56,479 nucleotides of DNA from positions 1-56,479 of the forward strand of contig JAFULM010000018.1 of NCBI GenBank assembly GCA_017483185.1, read 5' to 3'. The stretch comes from Prevotella sp. Its GTDB lineage: Bacteria > Bacteroidota > Bacteroidia > Bacteroidales > Bacteroidaceae. Positions within the stretch are counted from its first letter, which is position 1. Each line of letters begins with the position of its first letter. Shown one piece after another: positions 1 to 7,776 of the stretch. The position numbers were made by a program, and so were the translations under genes. Below the pieces are notes generated by a model, which saw only the letters and a list, made by a program, of their open reading frames with translations, did not search any database and had not been told where the DNA came from.

Positions 1-84
<84 letters not shown>

Positions 85-95
85 TTTTTTCAGAT

Positions 96-142
96 AGAGT
101 TTCCGGAGAGTCAGCGATGACACTCCGGAAACTCTTTTTTTT
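96..142 (+). terminator. Intrinsic terminator of the rRNA operon
   Basis: A 14-base-pair inverted repeat (AGAGTTTCCGGAGT-like arms at 96-111 and 122-135) with a short loop is followed by a run of T from 135 to 142. It sits directly behind the 5S gene. Confidence 0.9.
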
Positions 143-149
143 GTGTGGG

Positions 150-190
150 GCCCCACCCCGGCCCTCCCCAAGGGGAGGGTGCCTGCGGGA
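150..190. repeat. Dispersed CCCCACCCCGGCCCTCCCC repeat, copy 1
   Basis: A 40-base extragenic repeat reads CCCCACCCCGGCCCTCCCC, then AAGGGGAGGGTGCCT. Further copies lie at 14620-14664 and 25309-25350 (reverse orientation), 24904-24947 (same orientation) and 25521-25557 (reverse). The CCCTCCCC/GGGGAGGG core is a small palindrome. Nothing else is visible between the 5S terminator and the kinase gene. Confidence 0.8.
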
Positions 191-333
191 GGAGAGGGCT
201 TGGTGGTTTTTTAATTGGGGAAATGGGAAAGATGAGAATAATAGGATGGATGGGATTGATGAGAGCCGAATTTATTTGGATAGGTGGGCAATATAGAGGA
301 ATGATTGGCGTTTAATAGTTATCGAATTAAGCT

Positions 334-1491
334 ATGCAGTGGACAGATAGAATACGACAAGTCAAGATTGTTTTGGTGGTTGCGGCAATAGTGATAGCGG
401 TGACTTCACTGTTGGTGTCTCATGTCCTTGTGCGCGATCTCTCAGATGAGGAACGGACGAAGATGGAGGTGTGGGCGCAGGCGCTACACGCTTTGAACAA
501 TGCTGATGAGAATACGGACTTGACTTTGGTGCTCGATGTGATACAGGGTAATAATACGATACCAGTGATTGTGCTTGATCCGGGCGGTAATGTGATGGAT
601 TACCGAAATATAATGATCAAAGCGCCAACATTGGCTGACTCGGTGGCCTATGTGGCTGCTCTCGGCCGGCAGATGTATCATGCGGGGAAGTATATACGTA
701 TAGATATTGGTGCAGGAAAGAGTGACTATCAACTTGTATGTTATGATGAGTCTACGATGTTGAAGAGATTGTCGTCATATCCGTATGTTCAGTTGGGCGT
801 TGTGTTGATATTTGTCGTTGTCGCCATTTTCGCGTTGCTGTCGTCCAAACGCGCCGAACAGAACAAGGTGTGGGTCGGTCTGTCGAAGGAGACGGCCCAT
901 CAGCTCGGGACACCGATATCCAGTCTCATGGCGTGGGTGGAAATATTGAAAGAGACTTATCCGGATGACGCTTTGATTCCGGAGATGGATAAGGACGTCA
1001 AACGCTTGGAGCGCATTGCCGAGCGGTTCTCCAAGATCGGTTCGCTTCCGGAGGCTACGGAGACGAGCATGAACGAAGTGCTGGAGCACGTCATCGACTA
1101 TATGGACCGCCGCACGTCGTCGCAGGTCGAAATTCAGAGACAGTTCCCAGAACATGACGTGCGTGTCAGCATGAACGCATCGCTCTTCGAGTGGGTAGTG
1201 GAGAACCTTTGCAAAAATGCAGTGGACGCTATGGAGGGACATGGCCGCATCGTCCTCTCGCTCACGGAGGATAACGGGCGGGTTATCGTCGATGTCTCCG
1301 ACACGGGCAAGGGGATACGCCGCAAGGACATTAAGAACGTCTTCAAGCCTGGTTTCACGACTAAGAAGCGCGGTTGGGGACTCGGACTGTCGCTCGCCAA
1401 GCGCATTGTGGAGGAATATCACAACGGCAAGATATACGTCAAATCGTCGGAAGTGGGCCGCGGCACAACATTCCGGATTGAACTGCGGTGA
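334..1491 (+). CDS. Membrane sensor histidine kinase (orphan)
   Basis: This 385-residue inner-membrane kinase has one transmembrane helix near residues 11-30, an extracytoplasmic sensing segment (about 31-150), a second helix at about 152-170, and a cytoplasmic kinase core. The phosphoacceptor box ETAHQLGTPISSL places the histidine at residue 189. The N box (LCKNAVDAM) and G boxes (DTGKGI, GWGLGLSLAKRIV) complete an HATPase domain. No HAMP or PAS domain is visible. No response regulator is adjacent, so the partner is unknown. The kinase should autophosphorylate and pass phosphate to a regulator encoded elsewhere. The ATG at 334 precedes the first helix directly and is preferred. The gene stands alone between the rRNA terminator and a roughly 375-base non-coding stretch. 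Confidence 0.9.
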   Translation: MQWTDRIRQVKIVLVVAAIVIAVTSLLVSHVLVRDLSDEERTKMEVWAQALHALNNADENTDLTLVLDVIQGNNTIPVIVLDPGGNVMDYRNIMIKAPTLADSVAYVAALGRQMYHAGKYIRIDIGAGKSDYQLVCYDESTMLKRLSSYPYVQLGVVLIFVVVAIFALLSSKRAEQNKVWVGLSKETAHQLGTPISSLMAWVEILKETYPDDALIPEMDKDVKRLERIAERFSKIGSLPEATETSMNEVLEHVIDYMDRRTSSQVEIQRQFPEHDVRVSMNASLFEWVVENLCKNAVDAMEGHGRIVLSLTEDNGRVIVDVSDTGKGIRRKDIKNVFKPGFTTKKRGWGLGLSLAKRIVEEYHNGKIYVKSSEVGRGTTFRIELR

Positions 1492-1867
1492 TGTCTTTCG
1501 CGAGAATGGGCGTAAATGAAATAAAATCGTCGGAAAATCGGAATCTTCTGACAATACAGTCTTTTATCATTTTTTTCTGGTTCACCGGTATGTAATTCGG
1601 AAATTATATATAAATTTGTATTTGATAAAGTGTGCGTCCGCAAATTCCCTGGACTTCCGGGCCGGATGAGAGTTAGTCAACATGTGTAACATTTAAAATC
1701 TCCAAAAAGGAAACAGACATAAAGGAATGCTGAGCAGAGAGGGACAATCCGGTCAAAGACCGTCACCCCCGTAGGTTTAATAAAATAAGCCGCGTTGGAA
1801 TACGTGGCACTATCATTAACCGAAAAGCGTTTCCATTCAGAAACTTGATAAGGACATATCAATATAT
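1492..1867. other. Non-coding stretch upstream of structured RNA
   Basis: No convincing gene is seen here on either strand. A TAAATTTG box at 1611-1618 fits the Bacteroidetes -7 consensus and could drive transcription into the RNA at 1868 and the broken lipoprotein gene behind it. If so, the leader would be about 430 bases. The stretch from about 1700 to 1860 has no recognised homologue. Confidence 0.4.
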
Positions 1868-2050
1868 GTATTGAGCTTTTAGCTCTTGTTCTCTCTTTAT
1901 CGAATACCGCCAACATTCGCTGTATGAGGACAAGTTGACTGAAAGTTCACGCTGATAAGGCGTGGGCTATTTTGTCGCTTGTTATACAGCAGGTCACTTG
2001 GCGGTAACCAGATAAAGAAGCAAGCGTACAGAATGGTTACACGCCTTTTT
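1868..2050 (+). ncRNA. Rod-like structured RNA or leader, copy A
   Basis: A small hairpin (GAGC 1873-1876 with GCTC 1882-1885) is followed by a long rod. Its pairs are CTTG 1885-1888/CAAG 2021-2024, CTTTATC 1895-1901/GATAAAG 2011-2017, ACCGCCAA 1906-1913/TTGGCGGT 1998-2005, CTGTAT/ATACAG, ACAAG/CTTGT, and an apical CACGC/GCGTG stem at 1948-1964. The CTTG arm overlaps the first hairpin by one base, C1885. The RNA ends near five T residues at 2046-2050. Its 3' rod strand can pair instead in a terminator: GGCGGTAACC 2000-2009 with GGTTAC-a-CGCC 2035-2045. Copy B at 18050-18225 keeps the fold with changed bases. The next start codon lies 18 bases downstream. It may be a leader regulator or an independent small RNA; the described Bacteroidales RNA classes should be tested. 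Confidence 0.65.
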
Positions 2051-2068
2051 CATAAACTTAATATTATT

Positions 2069-2872
2069 ATGATTAAACTGAAATCTATTTGATCGCAATT
2101 GCTGTTTCTGCCTGTTGTGGCTTTGTTCGCGGTGTCATGCGGAAGTGACGATGATGACGACGGAATGATAAAGAACGAGAGTGGAAGCAAAATGGTGAAG
2201 TTAACCGTAAACGGCGTTTCTTTCAACATGATTCGTGTGGATGGTGGCACGTTTCAGATGGGAGCGACAACAGAGCAGACCATGAGCGGAACCAAGATTG
2301 ATGACCATGAGTTTCCCGTACACAAGGTGAAACTTGACACTTATTATCTGGCTGAGACAGAGGTGACGAAAGAATTGTATAATGCCGTTATGGGTGGGGA
2401 AAACTCTTCTGATCTCTATCATCCGGAATATGGTGAATGGGATTATTTTGATAAGTTCATAAGGAAGTTGAACGAGTTGACAGGACGTAAATTCCGTTTT
2501 CCTACCGAAGCCGAATGGGAATTTGCCGCACGTGGTGGAAATAAGTCGAAAGGCAATATCTATCCTGGCTCCAACTACTGCGTGACTGTCGGATGGTATT
2601 ACTGTAATTCCGGCGAGGGCTATCTTGCGGAAAGCAACTGGAATTGGTGGACCATGAAAGGTAACAAGTGTGATACCCATGTTGTGGCGACAGCAATGCC
2701 CAACGAACTCGGATTCTATGACATGGGTGGCAATATTGACATAAAGGTTGGGGTGTGTAGGAAGAATATTTCTTTTGTTCTTCCTTGCTCCGCCTTTTGT
2801 GCTACTTTTCTCATTCCCCCACTATTCACATTTATTCCTCCGCACATTTCTCCCTCGAAAGATAAAGTTTAA
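2069..2872 (+). pseudogene. Broken formylglycine-enzyme-like (SUMF1/FGE) lipoprotein
   Basis: An ATG at 2069 starts MIKLKSI and then meets TGA at 2090. The same frame continues as a lipoprotein signal ending in a lipobox before Cys (FAVSC followed by GSDDDDD). An FGE-sulfatase (SUMF1) fold segment follows: VDGGTFQMGATTEQ, then ETEVTKELYNAVMGG, FPTEAEWEFAARGG and ELGFYDMGGN. Family members continue into a WEW..D motif and RVLRGGSW. Here the similarity stops at about 2737 and an unrelated tail runs to the stop at 2872. The C-terminal part of the domain is therefore missing and the N-terminus carries an in-frame stop. A TTG at 2099 could restart translation, but the fold would still be incomplete. 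It lies directly behind structured RNA copy A. Confidence 0.75.
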
Positions 2873-2887
2873 AAAAACGGTATAATA

Positions 2888-2919
2888 TTGGCTTATATCA
2901 AAAATAATTCGTAACTTTG
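2888..2919 (+). promoter_or_regulatory. Promoter of the DUF177-rpmF-fabH operon
   Basis: TTG at 2888-2890, 21 bases, then TAACTTTG at 2912-2919 matches the Bacteroidetes promoter. With transcription starting about 5-8 bases after the -7 box, the ATG at 2929 is almost leaderless. That argues against the in-frame TTG at 2917, which lies inside the -7 box. Confidence 0.7.
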
Positions 2920-2928
2920 CACCCCGAA

Positions 2929-3462
2929 ATGTGTAGTTTAGAGCCATTTAAGATAGATTTGAAAGGACTGGAGGACGGTCTTACGAGGCTCGACCTCAGT
3001 CTTGACGACACTTTCTTCGCGGCCTTGGAGGCCGAGGAAGTGAGGCGGGGGCACGCTGACGTGGAGTTGATGATACAGCGGACGGCAGAGCGTTACTTCG
3101 AATTGCACTTTCATATCACCGGCGAAGTGACGGTCCAGTGCGACCGATGTCTCGACGATATGCCTCAGGCAGTCGATGCCAAGCACAAACTGGTGGTCAA
3201 ATTCGGCGAGGAATATTCCGAAGAGGATGACCTCGTGGTCGTGCCCGAGGACGACGGCATCCTGGACACGTCATGGTTCATATATGAAATCATCGTTCTC
3301 AACATACCCATCAAGCACGTGCATGCACCTGGAAAATGTAACCGTGCGATGATACAGATGCTCGAAGAGCATTCAGCTGCCCGAAGCAGTGATGGGGTGG
3401 AGAAGCATGACATAGACCCGCGATGGAGCGGGCTGCTAAAGATTAAGGATTTAAAAGAATAA
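2929..3462 (+). CDS. YceD/DUF177 family protein
   Basis: A 177-residue protein of the DUF177 (YceD) family, which in most bacteria lies immediately upstream of rpmF and has been linked to 23S rRNA or ribosome maturation. A conserved Cys pair appears as CDRC near residue 77, followed by an acidic stretch (VVVPEDDGILDTS). A second Cys occurs in GKCN. The start is ATG 2929; the preceding in-frame TTG at 2917 belongs to the promoter. The gap to rpmF is 15 bases, so the two are co-transcribed. Molecular function is inferred from the family and context only. Confidence 0.85.
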   Translation: MCSLEPFKIDLKGLEDGLTRLDLSLDDTFFAALEAEEVRRGHADVELMIQRTAERYFELHFHITGEVTVQCDRCLDDMPQAVDAKHKLVVKFGEEYSEEDDLVVVPEDDGILDTSWFIYEIIVLNIPIKHVHAPGKCNRAMIQMLEEHSAARSSDGVEKHDIDPRWSGLLKIKDLKE

Positions 3463-3477
3463 AAACAAAAAAGAATT

Positions 3478-3666
3478 ATGGCACATCCTAAAAGAAGACA
3501 GTCAAAGACTCGTACACTCAAAAGAAGAACCCATGACAAGGCCGTAGCACCTACGCTGGCAGTATGCCCCAACTGTGGCGCCTACTATGTTTATCATACA
3601 GTATGCCCCACCTGCGGTTACTACAGAGGTAAGGTCGCTATCGTTAAGGACGAAGTAGCAGAATAA
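3478..3666 (+). CDS. rpmF: 50S ribosomal protein L32
   Basis: A 62-residue basic protein beginning [12 protein letters not shown], the L32 signature. It carries four zinc-type cysteines in two CxxC pairs (CPNCGAYY and CPTCGYY). It belongs to the large ribosomal subunit. The length is normal for Bacteroidetes L32. Its position between DUF177 and fabH, with only two bases before the fabH start, is the conserved rpmF-fab gene order; plsX, often found between them, is absent. Confidence 0.97.
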   Translation: MAHPKRRQSKTRTLKRRTHDKAVAPTLAVCPNCGAYYVYHTVCPTCGYYRGKVAIVKDEVAE

Positions 3667-3668
3667 TA

Positions 3669-4688
3669 ATGGAGAAAATCAACGCGATAATCACCGGTGT
3701 AGGCGGTTACGTTCCCGACTACGTTCTCAACAACGAGGAACTGTCGAGAATGGTGGACACCAACGACGAGTGGATTATGACGCGTGTCGGCATCAAGGAG
3801 CGCCGTATCCTCACCGAAGAGGGTCTCGGCACGTCTTACATGGCGCGCAAAGCTGCCAAGCAGTTGCTCCGCAAGACGGGCGTTGACCCGGACACTATTG
3901 ATGCTCTCATCGTGACCACGTCGACGGCAGACTATAAGTTCCCGTCAACAGCGTCTATCGTCCTCGGCAAACTCGGTCTGAAAAATGCTCATGCGTTTGA
4001 CATGTGGGCCGCCTGCTGCGGATTCATCTATACGCTGGACACCGCCGCCGCAATGATACAGAGCGGACGTTACAAGAAGATCATAGTCATCGGAGCAGAC
4101 AAAATGTCGTCCGTTGTCGACTATAAGGACCGTAGCACTTGCGCTCTCTTTGGTGACGGTGCGGGAGCAGTGCTTGTGGAAGGCACGACGGAAGATGTCG
4201 GTCTCATGGACTCATACTTCCGCACAGATGGTCAAGGTCTGCCTTTCCTCCATCTCAAGGCCGGAGGTTCGGTATGTCCGCCGTCCCACTTCACGGTCGA
4301 CCATCGGCTCCACTACCTCTATCAGGAGGGTCGGACGGTGTTCCGCTATGCCGTGAAGAGCATGAGCGACGACTGCGCACTCATTGCCGAACGCAACAAT
4401 CTCAATAAGGACAATATCGCATACGTCGTGCCTCATCAGGCAAACATGCGCATCATCGAGGCCGTGGCCAAGCGACTGGAACTCCCGATGGATCATGTGA
4501 TGGTCAACATCGAGCACTACGGAAACACCAGTGCCGCCACCATCCCGCTGGCCCTCTGGGACAACGAGAGCAAGTTGAAGAAAGGCGACAATCTCATATT
4601 CACCGCTTTCGGTGCCGGATTCGTTCATGGTGCATCATACTATAAGTGGGCATACGACGGTTCGGCTGCAGCGGCTCCGGTGAAATAA
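3669..4688 (+). CDS. fabH: Beta-ketoacyl-ACP synthase III
   Basis: A 339-residue thiolase-fold enzyme that condenses an acyl-CoA primer with malonyl-ACP to start fatty-acid synthesis. The catalytic triad is visible: Cys116 in AACCGF, His256 in VPHQANMRI and Asn286 in HYGNTSAA. N-terminal features ([28 protein letters not shown]) are typical. In AACCGF the position usually held by Ser is Cys117. The gene starts two bases after rpmF and is followed by a terminator, so it ends the DUF177-rpmF-fabH unit. Confidence 0.96.
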   Translation: MEKINAIITGVGGYVPDYVLNNEELSRMVDTNDEWIMTRVGIKERRILTEEGLGTSYMARKAAKQLLRKTGVDPDTIDALIVTTSTADYKFPSTASIVLGKLGLKNAHAFDMWAACCGFIYTLDTAAAMIQSGRYKKIIVIGADKMSSVVDYKDRSTCALFGDGAGAVLVEGTTEDVGLMDSYFRTDGQGLPFLHLKAGGSVCPPSHFTVDHRLHYLYQEGRTVFRYAVKSMSDDCALIAERNNLNKDNIAYVVPHQANMRIIEAVAKRLELPMDHVMVNIEHYGNTSAATIPLALWDNESKLKKGDNLIFTAFGAGFVHGASYYKWAYDGSAAAAPVK

Positions 4689-4718
4689 AGGTCAGACAAA
4701 ATATAAAGTCCATATACA

Positions 4719-4757
4719 AAGAAACGCATCCTAACTCAGATTAAGGTGCGTTTTTTT
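4719..4757 (+). terminator. Terminator after fabH
   Basis: ACGCATCCT and AGGTGCGT arms flank a short loop and are followed by seven T residues (4751-4757). This hairpin rules out any start for era upstream of it. Confidence 0.85.
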
Positions 4758-4812
4758 GTCTCGGAGAGAGAATGGATATCCTTCTCCCTCCTCAAAGAAA
4801 AAACAACGTAAC

Positions 4813-5694
4813 ATGCACAAGGCAGGATTTGTAAACATAGTGGGAAACCCCAACGTGGGCAAGTCGACGCTGATGAATCAGCTCGTGGGGGAGCGTATCT
4901 CCATCGCCACATTCAAGGCGCAGACCACGCGCCACCGCATCATGGGCATAGTCAACACACCCGACATGCAGATAGTATTCTCGGATACCCCCGGTGTGCT
5001 TAAACCCAACTATAAGCTGCAGGAGTCGATGCTCGCTTTCTCTGAGTCGGCCCTGCAGGACGCCGACGTGCTGCTCTACGTGACCGACGTGGTGGAGAAT
5101 CCGGAGAAGAACCGCGACTTCCTCGACAAGGTCGGACGTATGAAAGTCCCCGTGCTGCTGCTCATCAACAAGATTGATCAGACGGACCAGAAGACTCTCG
5201 GCGACATCGTCAGCCGGTGGCATGACCTGTTGCCCGCAGCCGAGATATTGCCAATATCGGCGCTCAACAAGTTCGGTGTGGACATGCTGCTGCGCCGCAT
5301 CAAGGAACTGCTGCCCGACAGCCCGCCGTTCTTCGACAAAGACCAGCTGACGGACAAGCCGGCCCGCTTTTTCGTCAGCGAAATCATACGCGAGAAGATA
5401 CTCCTTTACTACGATAAGGAGATACCCTATTCCGTCGAAGTGAGCGTCGAGCGGTTCAAAGAGGACGACAAGCATATCCACATCAACGCCGTCATCTACG
5501 TCGAGCGCGACTCCCAGAAGGGCATCATCATCGGCCATCAGGGCGTGGCGCTCAAGCGGGTGAGCAGTGAAAGCCGCAAGGCGCTGGAGCGCTTCTTCGG
5601 CAAGAACATCTATCTCGAAGTGTTCGTGAAGGTCGACAAGGACTGGCGCAGCTCCCAGAAAGAGCTGGACAGTTTCGGATATAATCCGGAATGA
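4813..5694 (+). CDS. era: GTPase Era (16S rRNA maturation)
   Basis: A 293-residue Ras-like GTPase with a C-terminal KH domain. It binds the 3' end of 16S rRNA and assists 30S assembly. The G1 motif GNPNVGKST is near residue 11, G3 is DTPG, G4 is NKID and G5 is ISALN. The KH segment contains GIIIGHQGVALKRV. ATG 4813 gives the canonical start MHKAGFVNIVGNPN; a longer frame from the TTG at 4756 would begin inside the fabH terminator and is rejected. der follows 71 bases downstream, so the two GTPase genes may be co-expressed. Confidence 0.96.
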   Translation: MHKAGFVNIVGNPNVGKSTLMNQLVGERISIATFKAQTTRHRIMGIVNTPDMQIVFSDTPGVLKPNYKLQESMLAFSESALQDADVLLYVTDVVENPEKNRDFLDKVGRMKVPVLLLINKIDQTDQKTLGDIVSRWHDLLPAAEILPISALNKFGVDMLLRRIKELLPDSPPFFDKDQLTDKPARFFVSEIIREKILLYYDKEIPYSVEVSVERFKEDDKHIHINAVIYVERDSQKGIIIGHQGVALKRVSSESRKALERFFGKNIYLEVFVKVDKDWRSSQKELDSFGYNPE

Positions 5695-5765
5695 CACGGA
5701 TGCGGCCAAGGCGGCTGGATGTATAAGGCGGCTGCCGGTATATTCTTTATAACAACAATCATGAT

Positions 5766-7079
5766 ATGGCAAATTTAGTAGCAATAGTAGGACGGCCCAA
5801 CGTGGGCAAGTCGACACTTTTCAATCGTTTGACAAAGTCGCGTCAGGCCATTGTCAGCGATGAAGCCGGCACCACGCGCGATCGCCAGTACGGCAAATGC
5901 GAGTGGAACGGACGTGAGTTCTCCGTGGTAGACACAGGAGGATGGGTCGTCAACTCCGACGATATTTTCGAGGAAGAAATACGCAAGCAGGTCATCATAG
6001 CCACGGAAGAGGCCGACCTCGTGCTGTTCCTCGTTGACGTGACCAACGGCGTGACGGACTGGGATGAGGACGTGGCCATGATTCTCCGCCGCTCCAAGCT
6101 ACCTGTGATTCTGGTGGCCAACAAGACGGATAATAACAATCAGCAGTATTATGCCGCCGAGTTTTATTCGCTCGGACTGGGCGATCCCTACTGCATCAGC
6201 GCCGCCACCGGAAGCGGAACTGGCGACCTGCTCGACCTCGTGGTCAGCAAGCTCAAGGCTGACAGCGGCGAGATGCTCGAAGACGGCATACCGCGCTTTG
6301 CCATCGTCGGCCGTCCGAACGTCGGAAAGAGCAGCATCATCAACGCCTTCATCGGCGAAGACCGCAATATCGTTACAGAGATTGCCGGAACGACGCGTGA
6401 CAGTATATATACACGTTATGACAAGTTCGGCTTCGACTTCTATCTTGTCGACACCGCCGGAATACGCCGCAAGAACAAGGTGACGGAAGATCTGGAGTTC
6501 TACAGCGTGATGCGCTCCATACGCGCCATTGAGAATAGTGACGTCTGTGTCCTCATGATAGACGCCACGCGAGGCATCGAGACGCAGGACATGAACATCT
6601 TCCAGCTCATTCAGAAGAACAACAAGTCGCTCGTCGTCGTTGTCAACAAGTGGGACCTCGTCGAGGACAAGACGCAGAAAGTCATCGACACCTTCGAAAC
6701 AGCAATCCGCAAGCGCATGGCTCCGTTTACCGACTTCCCCATAATCTTCGCCTCGGCCATGACCAAGCAGCGCATTTTCCGAGTGCTGGAAACAGCCAAG
6801 GAAGTCTACCTCAATCGTAAGGCGAAGATCGGAACGTCAAAACTCAATGAAGTCATGCTTCCGCTTATTGAAGCATATCCGCCACCATCAATCAAGGGAA
6901 AGTACATCAAGATCAAGTATTGTACGCAGTTGCCCAACACGCAGATACCATCTTTCGTGTTCTACGCCAACCTGCCGCAGTATGTCAAGGAGCCTTATAA
7001 ACGTTTTCTTGAGAACAAGATGCGTGAGAACTGGACATTGACGGGAACACCTATCAATATCTTCATACGCCAGAAGTGA
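5766..7079 (+). CDS. der: GTPase Der (EngA)
   Basis: A 437-residue protein with two tandem GTPase domains and a C-terminal KH-like domain. It acts in 50S subunit assembly. Domain 1 has [12 protein letters not shown] at residue 8, DTGGW and NKTD. Domain 2 has [12 protein letters not shown] near residue 180, DTAGIRRK and NKWD. The length is normal. The stop codon TGA overlaps the ATG of the downstream lipoprotein by one base, which suggests translational coupling. Confidence 0.97.
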   Translation: MANLVAIVGRPNVGKSTLFNRLTKSRQAIVSDEAGTTRDRQYGKCEWNGREFSVVDTGGWVVNSDDIFEEEIRKQVIIATEEADLVLFLVDVTNGVTDWDEDVAMILRRSKLPVILVANKTDNNNQQYYAAEFYSLGLGDPYCISAATGSGTGDLLDLVVSKLKADSGEMLEDGIPRFAIVGRPNVGKSSIINAFIGEDRNIVTEIAGTTRDSIYTRYDKFGFDFYLVDTAGIRRKNKVTEDLEFYSVMRSIRAIENSDVCVLMIDATRGIETQDMNIFQLIQKNNKSLVVVVNKWDLVEDKTQKVIDTFETAIRKRMAPFTDFPIIFASAMTKQRIFRVLETAKEVYLNRKAKIGTSKLNEVMLPLIEAYPPPSIKGKYIKIKYCTQLPNTQIPSFVFYANLPQYVKEPYKRFLENKMRENWTLTGTPINIFIRQK

Positions 7080-7471
7080 TGAAGACAGTGTTATTGTCGT
7101 TTGTTGCCGTAGTCACACTGATGCTCTCCTGCGGCAAGGAACCTTCGCGTGAGGAATTGGCCGGACAGGCAGCCAAAGCCTGTTACGACCATCTCATTGC
7201 GGGACGTTACGATGAATTCGTTGCCGCTACGGCCGGAACAGACAGTCTGCCCGCGTCATATCGTGAGCAGCTACTTGTCAACGCGCATCAGTTTGCCGCC
7301 CTTCAGAAGTCTGAGCACGGCGGAATAGGCAGCGTAGAGGTGCTTCGCGTTAAGATCGATTCGCTCTCCGGACAGGCCAATGCCTTCCTCATGTTATGCT
7401 TTGCAGACAGTATAAAGGAAGAGATTGTCGTGCCGATGGTGGAGCATAACGGACGCTGGATGATGCGTTAG
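7079..7471 (+). CDS. Small lipoprotein, DUF4878/NTF2-like
   Basis: A 130-residue predicted lipoprotein. The signal [18 protein letters not shown] has a lipobox Cys at residue 18, followed by GKEPSREELAG. The remaining roughly 110 residues resemble small NTF2-fold lipoproteins of the DUF4878 type: an N-terminal helix with a buildup of Ala and Tyr (AAKACYDHLIAGRYDEFV), then strands ending in VEHNGRWMMR. That assignment is tentative. The ATG overlaps the der stop. The function is unknown; it is likely tethered to the periplasmic face of a membrane. Confidence 0.8.
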   Translation: MKTVLLSFVAVVTLMLSCGKEPSREELAGQAAKACYDHLIAGRYDEFVAATAGTDSLPASYREQLLVNAHQFAALQKSEHGGIGSVEVLRVKIDSLSGQANAFLMLCFADSIKEEIVVPMVEHNGRWMMR

Positions 7472-7550
7472 TTAGTGTGCGGTTTGTTAAAAAACGCAAA
7501 CAGAAGAGCGATTGGGCCCTTATTGATGCGTGATTGTGAATTTTAATGCG

Positions 7551-7558
7551 TACCTTTG
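7551..7558 (+). promoter_or_regulatory. Promoter -7 box for tRNA-Phe
   Basis: TACCTTTG lies 22 bases before the tRNA. No perfect -33 TTTG at the usual distance is seen; TTG at 7534 and TTGA at 7523 are the candidates. Confidence 0.55.
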
Positions 7559-7580
7559 CAACCGCAAAACAAAACAAGGA

Positions 7581-7653
7581 TGTGCCATATCTCAGATGGT
7601 AGAGCAAAGGACTGAAAATCCTTGTGTCCCCGGTTCGATTCCTGGTGGCACCA
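7581..7653 (+). tRNA. tRNA-Phe (anticodon GAA)
   Basis: A 73-base cloverleaf. The anticodon arm is AAGGA-CTGAAAA-TCCTT with GAA at positions 34-36. The T arm contains GGTTCGATTCC. The acceptor strands TGTGCCA (7581-7587) and TGGCACC (7646-7652) are followed by discriminator A at 7653. CCA is not encoded. Two mismatches stand out: T1 opposite C72, and T10 opposite C25 in the D arm. Confidence 0.9.
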
Positions 7654-7668
7654 CTCCTCCTTTCATGA

Positions 7669-7699
7669 GCCCTGTTCGCGCAAGCGGCAGGGTTTTTTT
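7669..7699 (+). terminator. Terminator after tRNA-Phe
   Basis: CCCTG (7670-7674) pairs with CAGGG (7688-7692), with an inner CGC/GCG pair, then seven T residues. Confidence 0.85.
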
Positions 7700-7776
7700 G
7701 TTGCCTTTAAACAGGGGCGGTAGTAAATTTAAATGGCTCAGCGGATTTTCGGTTACTATTATAACCCTGTGGCAAA

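Noticed and set aside
1677-1916. 79-residue open frame on the minus strand upstream of RNA copy A
   Set aside because: It overlaps the structured RNA and has no known relatives by eye. It was left as unexplained, not called a gene.
4756-4812. Longer start for era
   Set aside because: It would begin inside the fabH terminator T run. ATG 4813 gives the standard Era N-terminus.
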